From Anthoceros angustus (Eukaryota > Streptophyta > Anthocerotopsida > Anthocerotales > Anthocerotaceae), in NCBI GenBank assembly GCA_010909165.1, contig MU008158.1, positions 2,567,478 through 2,631,477 of the forward strand: 64,000 bases of DNA. The letters run 5' to 3'. Position numbers and translations under genes: made by a program. Under the pieces are notes generated by a model that made no database searches, was not told where the DNA came from, and worked only from the letters and a program-made list of their open reading frames with translations. Numbering within the stretch: position 1 is the first letter of the stretch; each line of letters opens with the position of its first letter. Shown here in pieces: positions 46,387-57,141 of this stretch.

Positions 46387-47940
46387 TCCATTGCCCACGC
46401 CATGCTTGGGCACGGCTCAAGGAGCCGCCCACAACGAGCATGTGCACGAGGGGCTATGTGGCCTGCGTGGAAATGTAAGAATTGGCTGGCCGGGCGTCTC
46501 GTGGGAGCCTCACAAGGCTTGTGTGTGTGCAGTGAGTATGATCCATTCGAGTTGCGGCGCACGGCTGTGAGAGCGCGTGGGCGAGCCATCAAGCGCCGCA
46601 GGCGATCCGTGAGGCGGCGAGGTGGAGGGTCGTGCGCCCGGGCCGCACGACAGCGCAGTCGGCGAAGTGGAGGAAGGGGCGGCCGGGCAGCATGATGCAG
46701 CGGCCGGCGACGTGCAATGTTCGCGGCGAGGAGCTTGCAACCGCGGCGTGGGTGCCGGAGCGGCTGGCGCTGTGATCGCCCCGGCGGGAGCCGAACGCTG
46801 CTCCCCGCCGGAAGGCGCTCCATGCGAAAGAGGATTGCACATGCGGGGCGCAGAGGAGGCCGTGGAAGCGAGCGGTGGCTCGCGGCTCGGGCGACGGTGG
46901 AGCCGGTGGGAGTGGGAAAGCCCTGCAAATCCACTCCATCGGACTCCGCAGAGAGCGTACATGGCACACCGGGAGGCGAAATGTGTGGCACGATGCTAAA
47001 ATGGGAGAACAGACGGCGGGCGTTACCGAGAACGGCCGAGGCCGTGAGGCCGAGACCGTTTCTAGGCGCCCGACGCTGCCTCGGCAAGGGAGCGGCCGAG
47101 TCCGGGGCCGAGACGCACTCGACCGCATCGAGGCGGAGCCGAGGTCCGTGAACTTGTTTAGACCGGGGTGCCTATACCACCCGGCTTATATGTCATTTCT
47201 CTCTCTACAGAATTGCCCTTCACCATCAGATTATTTTGCTTTTTCAATCCTTTTACACAATAAAAGGATTATCGTAATAATTAGGCTCTAATCAAAATAG
47301 TTTTGGTTAAATCACATATTCTATTGGAGTAGATGGAGTGTAATATGGTTCTGTCGTGCCTCTTCGTAATAGTACTTTTGAGCTTGATTGTATGGTCCGG
47401 ATAAATGTATTATCATTTCAATATTTCATCCAAGCGAGAATATTTCGCAATTTAAACCATTGTCGAATTCATATATAAACTTATCTATTTTTTAACTTTA
47501 GTACTCACCTCAAAGAGTGAAAACAACTCGCTTTGATTCTCCGATAACTACAAACAAAAAGTAAAAGTAATTAGTCATTTACCTCCATTTCAATTCGGAG
47601 AAGATCTTTCTTTGCATATACCTTTTCGACAAGCGTTAAACACGTGTGAAGATTCCCCACACCGGAAATGTGATCGTATGTTCAAGAAACATAAACATTA
47701 GAATTTTTTGGAATGCAGATATTACCTTTCAAACGATGTACCTTTTGAATGTTTTAGTTGTCTCCGGTTCTTCCATGAGAGACAACAAGTCCGCTGCTTT
47801 CAACTCCTTATTTTCAATTGCGCCTATCTCTCGCATTCAATGCATGTAATTACATACATAGAATTATATGTAATGAAAATAATAGAAAAGAGAAGTTATC
47901 GCAGCTTACTTGCTTGGATTGCACAGTGGCGTTCTCCATT
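46387..47940. repeat. Tandem duplication I, copy A
   Basis: Matches 47941-49455 at an offset of about 1531-1548 bp. It has a GC-rich half (to about 47190) and an AT-rich half starting at CCTATACCACCCGGCTTATA. Shared anchors are CACAAGGCTTGTGTGTG, CTTTTACACAATAAAAGGAT and GAAGTTATCGC near the end. Frames in the GC-rich half are not conserved between the copies. Confidence 0.85.
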
Positions 47941-49455
47941 GCCCACCATGCCCGCGCTTTCGAAGGGCGTCTGACTCGCCGCCCTACAAAAGCGGCGAAT
48001 CGAGCAGGGCTATGTGGCCAGTGCGGAAATGGTAAGCGCGGCCGGCGTGCAGGAGCCTCACAAGGCTTGTGTGTGCGATGGTATGATCCATTCGAGTTTC
48101 TGGCGGCCGAGGAGGCGTGGGCGGTGGGCGCGTCGTCGCCGCGGCGATCGAGGCGGCGAGTGAGGGTGCGCGGGACGCCGCGCGGCAATGGCGATCGCGA
48201 AGTGGAGGAAGAAGGGCGGCGCCCATGATGCGGCAATGGCGGCGTCGGAATATTCGCGGTAAGCGAGGAGCTTGCATGGCGATGTGGTGCTCGGAGCGGC
48301 GATTTGGGCGCCTGTGATTCCCAGGAAGGAGCCTGCTGAGTCCTCGCCGGAAGGCGCTCCATGCGAAAGAGGATTGCAGGCACATGCGCGGACGGCGGGG
48401 GCGCAGAGGAGGCCGTGGAAGCGACGGTGGCTCGCGGAAGCTCGGGCGGCAGTGGAGCCGGTGGGAGTGGGAAAGCCCCGGCAAATCCACTCCACAGACT
48501 CCGCATGTGCGAGCGTACATGGCACGGCCGGGGCGAAATGTGTGCACGTACTAGTAAAATGTATTAGGGAAACGGGCGTGGGCGGAAGCAGTCGAGCCGT
48601 GAGGCGAGACCGTTCACGTGCGCCCGGCCAGCGTCCGTTCCAGCGTAAAGGCGGCCGTGCAGGGCGGGGCGCCTAGCCGGGCGGGGGCGGGAGTGAGCTG
48701 TTTAGGCGGGTGCCTATACCACCCGGCTTATATGTCATTTCTCTCTCTCTTACAATTACTTCCCTTCACAGTATCATTTTCGTTTTCAATCCTTTTACAC
48801 AATAAAAGGATTATCATCGTCCGTGTCTCTAATCAAAAGTTTTGGTTAAATCACACATATTCTATTGGAGTAGATGGAGTGTAATATGGTTCTCGTCCTC
48901 TCTTGAATAGTACTTTTGAGCTGCTGATTGTATGGTCCGGATAAATGTATTATCATTTCAATATTTCATCCAAGCGAGAATATTTCGCAATTTAAACCAT
49001 TGTCGAATTCATATATAAAACTTATCTATTTTTTAACTTTAGTACTCACCTCAAAGAGTGAAAACAACTCGTTTTGATTCTCGATAACTACAAACAAAAA
49101 GTAAAAGTAATTAGTCATTTACCTCCATTTCAATTCGGAGAAGATCTTTCTTTGCATATACCTTTTCGACAAGCGTTAAACACGTCGTGAAGATTCCACA
49201 TGAAATGTGATCGTATGTTAGAAACATAAACATTAGAATTTTTTGGAATGCAAGCGATATTACCTTTCAAACGATGTACCTTTTGAATGTTTTAGTTGTC
49301 TGGTTCTTCCATGAGAGACAACAAGTCTCGTTTTCAACTCCTTATTTTCAATTGCTGCTATCTATGCATTCAATGCATACGAATTACATTACATAGAATT
49401 ATAATGAAAATAATAGTGAAAGAGAAGTTATCGCGCTTACTTGCTTGGATTTGTC
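47941..49455. repeat. Tandem duplication I, copy B
   Basis: Second copy. The AT-rich half (48713-49455) is close to copy A. The GC-rich half differs by many indels. Neither copy shows LTR-type ends. Confidence 0.85.
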
Positions 49456-49608
49456 TGTCGCTCGAATGTTGGGTTGGACCCATCTTCATTCAAGATGGGC
49501 AGTACTTGCTCTTTTAGACTATGCTCCCAAAGTGCGAATACTTATCTTTAAAGTCTTGAAAAGTGGTGGATATTGAAAATTGCTCATCCACTTTCCAAAC
49601 TCGTGAAC

Positions 49609-50113
49609 TCAAGTGACGTAAGTTGGTCCATCCTCCTCGAAGTCATCAATTTTCTCTTTTTGCACGATCAAAACCAAAATCATTAATTTCTTAAACCAAA
49701 TCATATTAACATTATACATTTTGTATACACGATTGGAGATGGCTGCGTTGTCAATGTTGTTGTCAATCTTATCGACTTTGTCCTTTATGTTTTGCGGCGA
49801 CTTGTTTTCCAGATTACGTAATGCCATGTTATAGCAAAAAGCATGTGAAGCAAAGAAGGTATGAATGTAATTTAGATTACCTCGATGCTGGATTGAACTT
49901 TGATATCCCTCCAACATTGTTTGCATTGAAATCTGTCCATTAAACCTTTCCACAAGTGTGCGTTTCTCAATTGCATTGTTCAAGGTTCTTTTGATATCCT
50001 GAGAGATAAATTTAGGGTTAAGATTTTAGATTTGAGCATAATTAGATGAATTAAAGAAAAGTGCTTACCTTCTTTATCTTATTCAATGCGGCATCTCAAA
50101 GATGCTTGAGGTC
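49609..50113 (-). other. Possible two-exon gene fragment, unknown product
   Basis: The minus-strand frame 49983-49609 is open and extends upstream through an acceptor-like CTCAG at about 50004 into DIKRTLNNAIEKRTLVERF. An upstream piece at 50133-50071 reads MDKQDLKHL, a TGA stop, then DAALNKIKK before a GTAAGC donor. The protein would be Asn/Lys-rich with YIHTFFASHAFCYNMALRNL and VDKIDNNIDNAAISNRVY. No family is recognised. The stop argues for a pseudogene or a sequence error. Confidence 0.35.
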
Positions 50114-50133
50114 TTGTTTGTCCATGAGAGAAC

Positions 50134-51649
50134 ATTGTGTGCTCGCGAGGCCACAGGTTTTGTTAGACTCGACCAAGAACATACATGACTAACGCAATCA
50201 TTTTCCGAATACCTTTTTCTACGATTTTCCTTATCTCCAGCGGTGGTGGTTCAAACTCTTGTCATATCCTCGGATCCCCATGGGTGGGAAGTAATTTGTC
50301 GAGTTGCGCTCACGGTGGCATCCATGTTCTCTGAGGGGTTGCAACAAGTATTAGTAAAAGTAAAAAAGTAAGTAAATATCAAAATCGAAAATATATATAG
50401 CAATCAAGTACCTTCTTGGATTTGAAAATCGTTATTGCTTCCGTTCTCGATTCCATCGATTCAAAAGGCCATTAGAATCGTGGAGACACAATCGTCTGAA
50501 CATGAAATCGCGTAAACAAAGACGGTTGAGCAAGGCAATTACTTACGTTCACGATCAACGCCTCGGTGCTTCACGCGAGCCAATTGTTTGTTCCTCGCAT
50601 CGTAATTAAAATGTTCGAGCACCAATCTTGAACTGCGGTGATACCTAAAGGCGTCTGATGCGGGCAGCGGGACTAAGGCGGTACAAAAGCGAAACATGCA
50701 TGTCAAGCGATATGCAAGGTTCACGATCGATGGGACAAAGAACGGCATTCAAAGACTCGAGCTCATACTTCGGCGGTTTTGACCTTTCGCGCGTATACGC
50801 AAAGCATTCAAAACAGGTGTGCGCGTGACCAAAAAGCGGCGTCAGGTCACGCGAGGCGAGAGGCTGCGCACTACAAAGAAGACAGCGTCGAAAAGAACGG
50901 CGGGGTTGGGCGGTTAGGAAGATACGCGCCAAGCGGCGGGCGTGGTAGAGGACTGGCGCGTGGTTGGTGGGCGTGGACACACACTTCGTGGTGGGCGGTG
51001 CGTGAGAACCAGACACCAACGTGATGTGGGTGTGTGATGGCGTCTCAGTGTAGAAGAGAGGTCGAGATCAAGAGGAAAATCAATGGAAAAGGCGTGATAT
51101 TCAAAGTAAGAGCAAAACAAGCGTTTTGACGGTGAACGCTCCGCAAGTTGTCCCGTTGTCACGAGGTGGATCGGTATGGCGTGAAAGACTCCGCTTGGGC
51201 AGGCGTTAGCGGGGCGAGAGGAGACCATGATCTTCACGCTCCGCCTTCAAGCTCAGGCAAAGCTCCGCGGAAGCTGAGAACGGACGGCGTGGTGGTGACG
51301 CGTGGTGAAGAACCGGACTGGCGGCGTGGTGGGTGGTCGAGAAAGGACCACCCGGCTGGCGCGTGGTGGGCAATGAGCCTGAGAAAACAGAGCCGGCGGC
51401 GTGATGGGTGTAGAGGTAAGAAGAGGCGTGCTTGAAATGGTCTAGAGTTAGGGTTTAGATGTTTGACAGGTGTGCGGTGATTGCGGCGAGTTGATTTCGC
51501 CAGTTGGGGTTTGGAAATTAGGTGTTGCATGGGTAGGTTTGGCAATGTGACTAGGTTTGGTTGAGGGCGGCGCAAGGCAATGCGAACCGCTGGTTGGGGT
51601 CCGCCCAAGGTTAGGTTCGGTATTCAAATGGTTTGGTAGAGAGAGAGTG
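50134..51649. other. No supported gene
   Basis: Mixed AT-rich (to about 50530) and GC-rich sequence. Gene-like frames overlap on both strands without conserved motifs. Confidence 0.5.
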
Positions 51650-53800
51650 GCCCGAGTGAGAAGGTTAGGGTTTGGTGGCCTATATAAGCTTGTTTTGGAG
51701 TCTTTTTGGTGTGTTTTCGTAGGTGTTGAGCTCCGTCATCCTTAGTTCTGCGCTTGTATTGTTCATTGTCCTTAGGCCAAGTTTGTTTTTAGGCGCCAAG
51801 TTTGCTTCCTCATTGCTCTTGTCAGGGCCAAGTTTGTTTCTCGTTGTTTTCGGTCCAAGGCGTGCTTGTGCTTTCTTTTAGGTGTAGCCTTTGCTAGTTT
51901 TGTTTGAGTCCTCTTTGGCCGCATCCGTCTTACTTTGTTTGTTGAGCTTGCCTTTCTTTCTTAGTGCTTTTGTTTTGTAGTTCACGCCTCCTTCCTTGTC
52001 AAGGTTTCGTTTTCGCGCTGTGTTTAGCGGTTTGTTCTTGTTGTTTCAACTTTTACTTGTTCGCTCTAGTTCGGTCTTTGTCCTTTGTGCTTAAGGCTTT
52101 GAAGCTTGTTGTGTTCAAGTCTAGGTCGATGGCTAAGGTGTTTTACTCTCGTTTCTTAAAGGCGGTTTTGTTCAAGGCCTGAGTTTTCGCCTTTAGGGCT
52201 AGGCGTGTTGTTTTGTTCTGCTCATTTTTCGGCCCTGTCTCGTGGTGTTGTTGTCTGTTTGTTATCCAGCTGTTTTTGTTTGTTCTTGGTGTAGGCTGTA
52301 GGCTTGTTGTCGAAGGCCTTGCCTTTGTTTTTCATGCTTAGGTTTTCTGTGGTGTCTTGTGTTCTTCTGGTCTAGGAGGTTTGGCGATTTGCTTAGGTTT
52401 TCGTGCTTGTTTCTTTATTGTTGTTTATCATGCTCGCTTTGTTGGTTGTTTGTTTTTGGTTCATGCTTTTTTTGTTTCTTTGGTGACGCTTATGTTGCTC
52501 TTGGTTTGTCGCTTGCTCTTACATTTTGTGTTTGTTCGCTTCCGTCTTGCGTTTTTTTAAGCGGTCAATTATCTGTCTCCTGCCGTCATCTGCGTCTTCT
52601 TGTGTTTCATCTCGTGTCTTGTTTATTTGCTTGTCGATGTTGTTTTTGAAGTCGTTGTTTCTTGTTGTTTGTCGTGCAGTCTGGTTCTTGTTGGTTCTTT
52701 TAAGGTTTGTGTTGATATTGATGTCTTTGTTTTGGTCATGAAAGTACCTTTTTAATGTTTTGGCCACTTTGTGAATAATTCTCGCACGATTCTGGATGCA
52801 AAAGCTTGGTTCAAGTCTGACTTATTTGTCACGTCTTTCGCGTGGTATATGTTGTGTGTCAAACATTTTGTATCTTGTTGTTTGTTTTTCTTGTTGTCTT
52901 GTTTTTTGCTTTCTTTGATGTCATCTTTTACCATTTTGTTAATCAGTTGATGGTTTTTCATTTTTTTTGTCGTTTCTTTGTTCTATTTCTCTTCTTTGCT
53001 TTCTGTGTCTCTTCTATTCATGTTAGCTGTTTTTCACATTTGTTTTGTTTGTTGTCTTGTTATTTCGCACTGTGTTGTTACTTTGTTTTCATTTGTTGTT
53101 TGTGACAAATGGTTATTGTGACTTGTTGTTTCTTGTCGTATGTTATTTCTGGTTTTGTATTGTCGGTGTTTATGCTTCAATCGTTTCATCTCATTCTTAT
53201 TCTAAGGTTCTTGCTTGCGGACAACTTGACATATAAGGTTTTGTTGTGTAACCACATAGTATGGTTGTATTTTAAACTTGATGATTTCTCCTCATTGATA
53301 ATTACCTCGTTGTCTTTTTGTTTGAAATGTGAGTGATCTCTTAAATAATCTAATCTTTATGTGTAGGCTTTATTGTTCATCGTGTGAAGGGTTGACTGCC
53401 AACATTCGATTGAGTGCATGCGTGAATCGGGATAACCATTTTGGAATTTGAAGTCATGATTGAATCTCGTAGTTTGCGTTATACATTCTTGTTGTTTGTG
53501 CTGCGGATAACCTTATTTTTGTTTGTTTTTTCCTCTTAAATCTAACTTGCCGACAAAGTCTTCTATTCAGGAAGTATGTGGGTGTTGTTTGAAAAGGAGT
53601 TATCTGTTCTCACTAACCAAAAGTGGAGGGATTTCAATATTTAACAATGTGTATATTCAATGAATGTGTGTGTATCCCCCATCCCTATCCTCGTCCTCGA
53701 TTGTTTTATAATCAATTGTTAGACCCTTGAGAGTTCCTATCGGAAGTTCGAACACCATGTAAGTGCTTTTTTATTTTGTCTTTTTGTCAACTTCTCCGGG
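51650..53800. other. T/G-rich strand-asymmetric stretch
   Basis: The plus strand is dominated by T and G over about 2 kb, with recurring words such as GGCCAAGTTTGTTT, TTGTTTGTTG and CTTGTTGT. A and C are scarce. Frames in it are low-complexity Phe/Leu/Val/Cys strings and are not taken as genes. It lies just upstream of the tyrosine recombinase remains. Confidence 0.65.
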
Positions 53801-53848
53801 ATGTTTGTGTTGTCAAGTTCCTTGACCACTCAATTGTTCGCTTTGCGG

Positions 53849-55870
53849 ATGGCTCCTAAAAGAAAACCCGGGCCGGGGGAAGAAAACAAGGATCTTCTGA
53901 AGTTATGGCTAAGCCATATACTACAGTGATGTCAAATCCGGTTCGCATCGCAACTCATCCGCCGCAGGATGATGGTAAAGTTGATGGTGTCTTGGTGCAC
54001 TGAAGGAAGGAACTTTAGTTCCCAAAAGACTTGCCCAAACCGCCAAGGCGATTTTCATCCAAGAAGGACGCTCGTGCGGTGAGTTTGTTCAAGAGGAGAA
54101 GGGTGGACACTCGACCTGTGGCTTTGGTTGAAGGTCCTCTTGCGAGATTACTAACTATGTCCCGATTAATAGAGAGGGGTCCAGTTGTGGGGAGAATGAT
54201 TTCTTGATAAGGATCCCCATGGTTGTGAGTCGCCAAAACCTCGAGTCTAGAGATTTGTGTGCTGCCGTTGAGCAGGATGCTTTACAGGGCGGTTTTCCAT
54301 GCTGTTGTGGTTCCCGACCGAGTCATCCACGATCAAGAAGTGCTTGATATGTTTGAGAGGCTAAAGTGTGATGATCCGAAGATGACTTTGCCATGGGTAT
54401 GGAGGAAATTGATGATGAAGCAATTTTCGGAGATTTGACCCAATAGTCCCAGGAGAGTGAATGATGCTTTGAGTGGTGGGGAGGATAGGTCCAAAGCGGC
54501 GAATAAGCGGTGTCAAGTCGTCTCAGGGCCTTTATGAAAGTGAGTGGGGTCAGGGGATGGGATACTCTGAGGATATTCCTTACAAGGATCTAAATCTTAT
54601 TCTGATACCCTTTTTCCATCAAGTTCGGAATCTGAAGGACAACAGGAGATTTTCTCCGAAGCGTAAGTAGTGATGTTTTTGACTTGTTGATTTTGATAGT
54701 TCGACTTTCATTCACATGGTGATTGATTTTTCTCTTGTGCGGGTTGATGTCTTTCTTTCGTGGTTTTAACCGAATTTTAACAAGGAAGTGCATCTTGAAC
54801 CAAAGCTTGGTTCGATGTTCTGATCAACATGTTTCATGGAATTTTCCATGGGTCCAGTGCGTTGGTTGCGTCCATGAAAATCGGCAAGGATCTTGGATTG
54901 TGTCATGTCGAAAGAGGTGAAGTTGATTTCCGATGATGATGGCGGATTCTTTCACACGAGATCATCAATGCTCATTTGGGCGGGGGCTCAAAAAGGTAAT
55001 ATTGTTGGTTTAGGGGTGCACTTTGATTGTTCATTTATGGTTTTAAACACGGAGGCCTGCTCTATTGTTTGCGGTGTGCATATTTTTGCATGACCAGTTT
55101 GGAGTTCGAGGTGGTGAAGAGTTACATAACCTCATCGAGGACTTCGTTCTCGCAGATTCAGAGGACCTTTTGTTCGATGTTTTGGTTGTTTTGTTCATTG
55201 TATCTTTGACGTCAGGTATGTTTTGGTTGTTTTGATGTCTTGTATTAAGCTCGCTTTTATTTGCGGTATCAACGGCTTCAAAAATTATAAAGTGGACATG
55301 AAGAATTACCAGTGAGCATTTAGTCAAGGTCAAGATTTCTGACGGGATGTTATCGAAACTTTTAGAGTCATATTGAACACTCTCCCAAGTGGTGCATAAG
55401 CGACAAAAATCTGTCAATTCAGGGGTTTTTGTTCAATTCAACAATTGATAACCCAAGATCAAATGTAAGTTTTGTTGTTATTGGGCTTAAGTTTTGTTGT
55501 TATTGGGCTTAAGTTTTGTGGTTTGTATTTACTAACTGTTTGTTTTTTGGCTAGGCTTGGTATGCAAAACTCCGTGTTTCAAAAGGAATGTTGTCAAGGT
55601 TCATGAAGACCATGGCTGAAGCAGCTGGGCTCGTTGGCTATTACACCAATAAGAGCTGCCGTGTAACAATGATTACACGTTTGACGATGGCTCAGGTGCC
55701 TTCTGATGCTGGGAGAAGTGTGACTGGCCATAAAACGGATGCTGGATTCTCAAGGTAATATGTTTTGAAAGCTTGTGACATTTGAGTCCTTTGTATGTTC
55801 CTTCCTGATGTTCTGATATGGTTTGCGATATGATGGGTCAAGCAAACAGCAGCGAAGAGTCCTTGTTCAC
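53849..55870 (+). pseudogene. Crypton/DUF3504-type tyrosine recombinase, intron-containing
   Basis: A start at 53849 reads MAPKRKPGPGEENKDLLKLW. The core-binding part is at 54473-54670 (YKDLNLILIPFFHQVRN). The first catalytic Arg box reads QFGVRGGEELHNLIEDFVL, Arg codon 55107-55109. Then GFLFNSTIDNPRSN ends at 55464; a 90-bp GT-AG intron (55465-55554) leads in phase to AWYAKLRVSKGMLSRFM, YYTNKSCRVTMITRL (second Arg, codon 55660-55662) and SVTGHKTDAGFS. The next exon plausibly begins with RYDGSS, offering the nucleophile Tyr at 55829-55831. Such enzymes cut and rejoin DNA through a phosphotyrosine link. Stops in other parts make it a probable pseudogene. The HxxR His is Lys here. Confidence 0.72.
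55442..55515. repeat. Short tandem repeat inside recombinase intron
   Basis: AAGTTTTGTTGTTATTGGGC is present twice, followed by a third partial AAGTTTTGTGGTTT. It fills much of the 90-bp intron. Confidence 0.8.
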
Positions 55871-56446
55871 TGAGTGGCGATCCTATCGAGCTTTTGAACC
55901 AAGAATCGGATGCGGGATGATTTAAGGGTGTTCTTCCGTCAAGCGTCCTCAATGTGACTCAAAATTGTATTTTCTAGTCGGCTGAAGATCGGCACTTGCG
56001 AGTGCAACAAGTTAACAATGTAAGTGTTTGAGATTTGTTGCAAGTTTGTAGGGACTTGTTTTGACTAATCGTGTCGACTTGTTTTTGTGTGTTAGGTCTC
56101 CTTGCAACTCCTGTTCATCATGAAAGCGGACCTTTGAACAATGTCACGGCGAGTTTTCCGCACCATGTGGTCCACTTTGTGTCCAAGTTCGAGTTGGTAT
56201 TGTCGTTCCTTGGTTGCGATCGCCATGTTGGATCTGTTTTAATCATCTGGTCTCTGTTGTGGGCGGTGGGAGGCTGGGCGTTTTGGTTGCAAACATACCT
56301 CGAAAGCGTGGCCAAGGCATCCGGATGGATATGAGGACCAACAAGGGTGTTCTAGTGAAATTCCATATGTTGACAAGGTTGATTCTTTGTCTGTTTGTTT
56401 GTTTTCACTTCTTTTGGAGTTTCCTGATTATGTTTATCTTGGCAGG

Positions 56447-56975
56447 TTGTGAATCCTGCGACTAGTGCGACCTTCATCCCTCATTTCAACATTGATACAG
56501 CTCTGAGGGAAGTGGATGCAGTGGTCCCTCTGTTGGAGGGCATTGTGCATAGTGAGTGTGATCAGTCATCTGAAGTTAACCAGGACAGAAATGTGGCTGT
56601 GGTAGCACCTCTGGATATTGTATTGCAGCCTGTGACTGCAAATGGAAATGGAAGTGGCTTTGAGCAGCGGCTTGCTGAGATTGCGGACGGGGTGGAGTAT
56701 GATAGGCAAGCAGAATTGGAGTTTCAGGCAAAAGGATTTGGAGGCTCTTATAGAGAGCAGAGTAGCGGTTGAATTACGAGTCTCTAAGCAAAGAGAAAGC
56801 CCTTGAGATCAGGCGGAGAAATGTGGAGAGGAGACAAGAGCACATTAAGCATCAAGAGAAATGGCGGCAAGAGGTTGAAGTGCAGTGGAAAAGAAACGAG
56901 GCGGAAGAATGTGTCTCGAGATATTTGCGCTATCGAAAATCCGTCGGGATTGGTAAGTTTTCTTATGCTCTTTAT
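56447..56975 (+). CDS. Coiled-coil protein downstream of the recombinase, fragment
   Basis: An acceptor-like TTGGCAG precedes VVNPATSATFIPHFNIDTAL. The frame then runs to a stop at 56772 (LQPVTANGNGSGFEQRLAEI). A one-base shift continues it as KALEIRRRNVERRQEHIKHQ and EKWRQEVEVQWKRNEAEECV, a charged helix. It may be the C-terminal part of the recombinase gene or a separate protein of the same element. No known domain is recognised. Confidence 0.45.
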
Positions 56976-57141
56976 TAATCGGGACATTGAAAATCAATGG
57001 TTGTATTTTATTAGGTTGTCACCTTGCGGGGACAATTTCGTCCAAGTCCTCGCTTCATCAATTGGTTGCCAAGAATGATCTTTGTACAAGCCAATCAAGC
57101 CAAGTGGTCGTGAAAATTACGTTTTCAATCATAATTGTATA

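Noticed and set aside
45877-46695. 272-codon plus-strand frame in GC-rich DNA
   Set aside because: It is Arg/Gly-rich, shows no domain, and the part that is duplicated at 48 kb does not keep the frame. High GC lowers stop frequency, so length alone means little.
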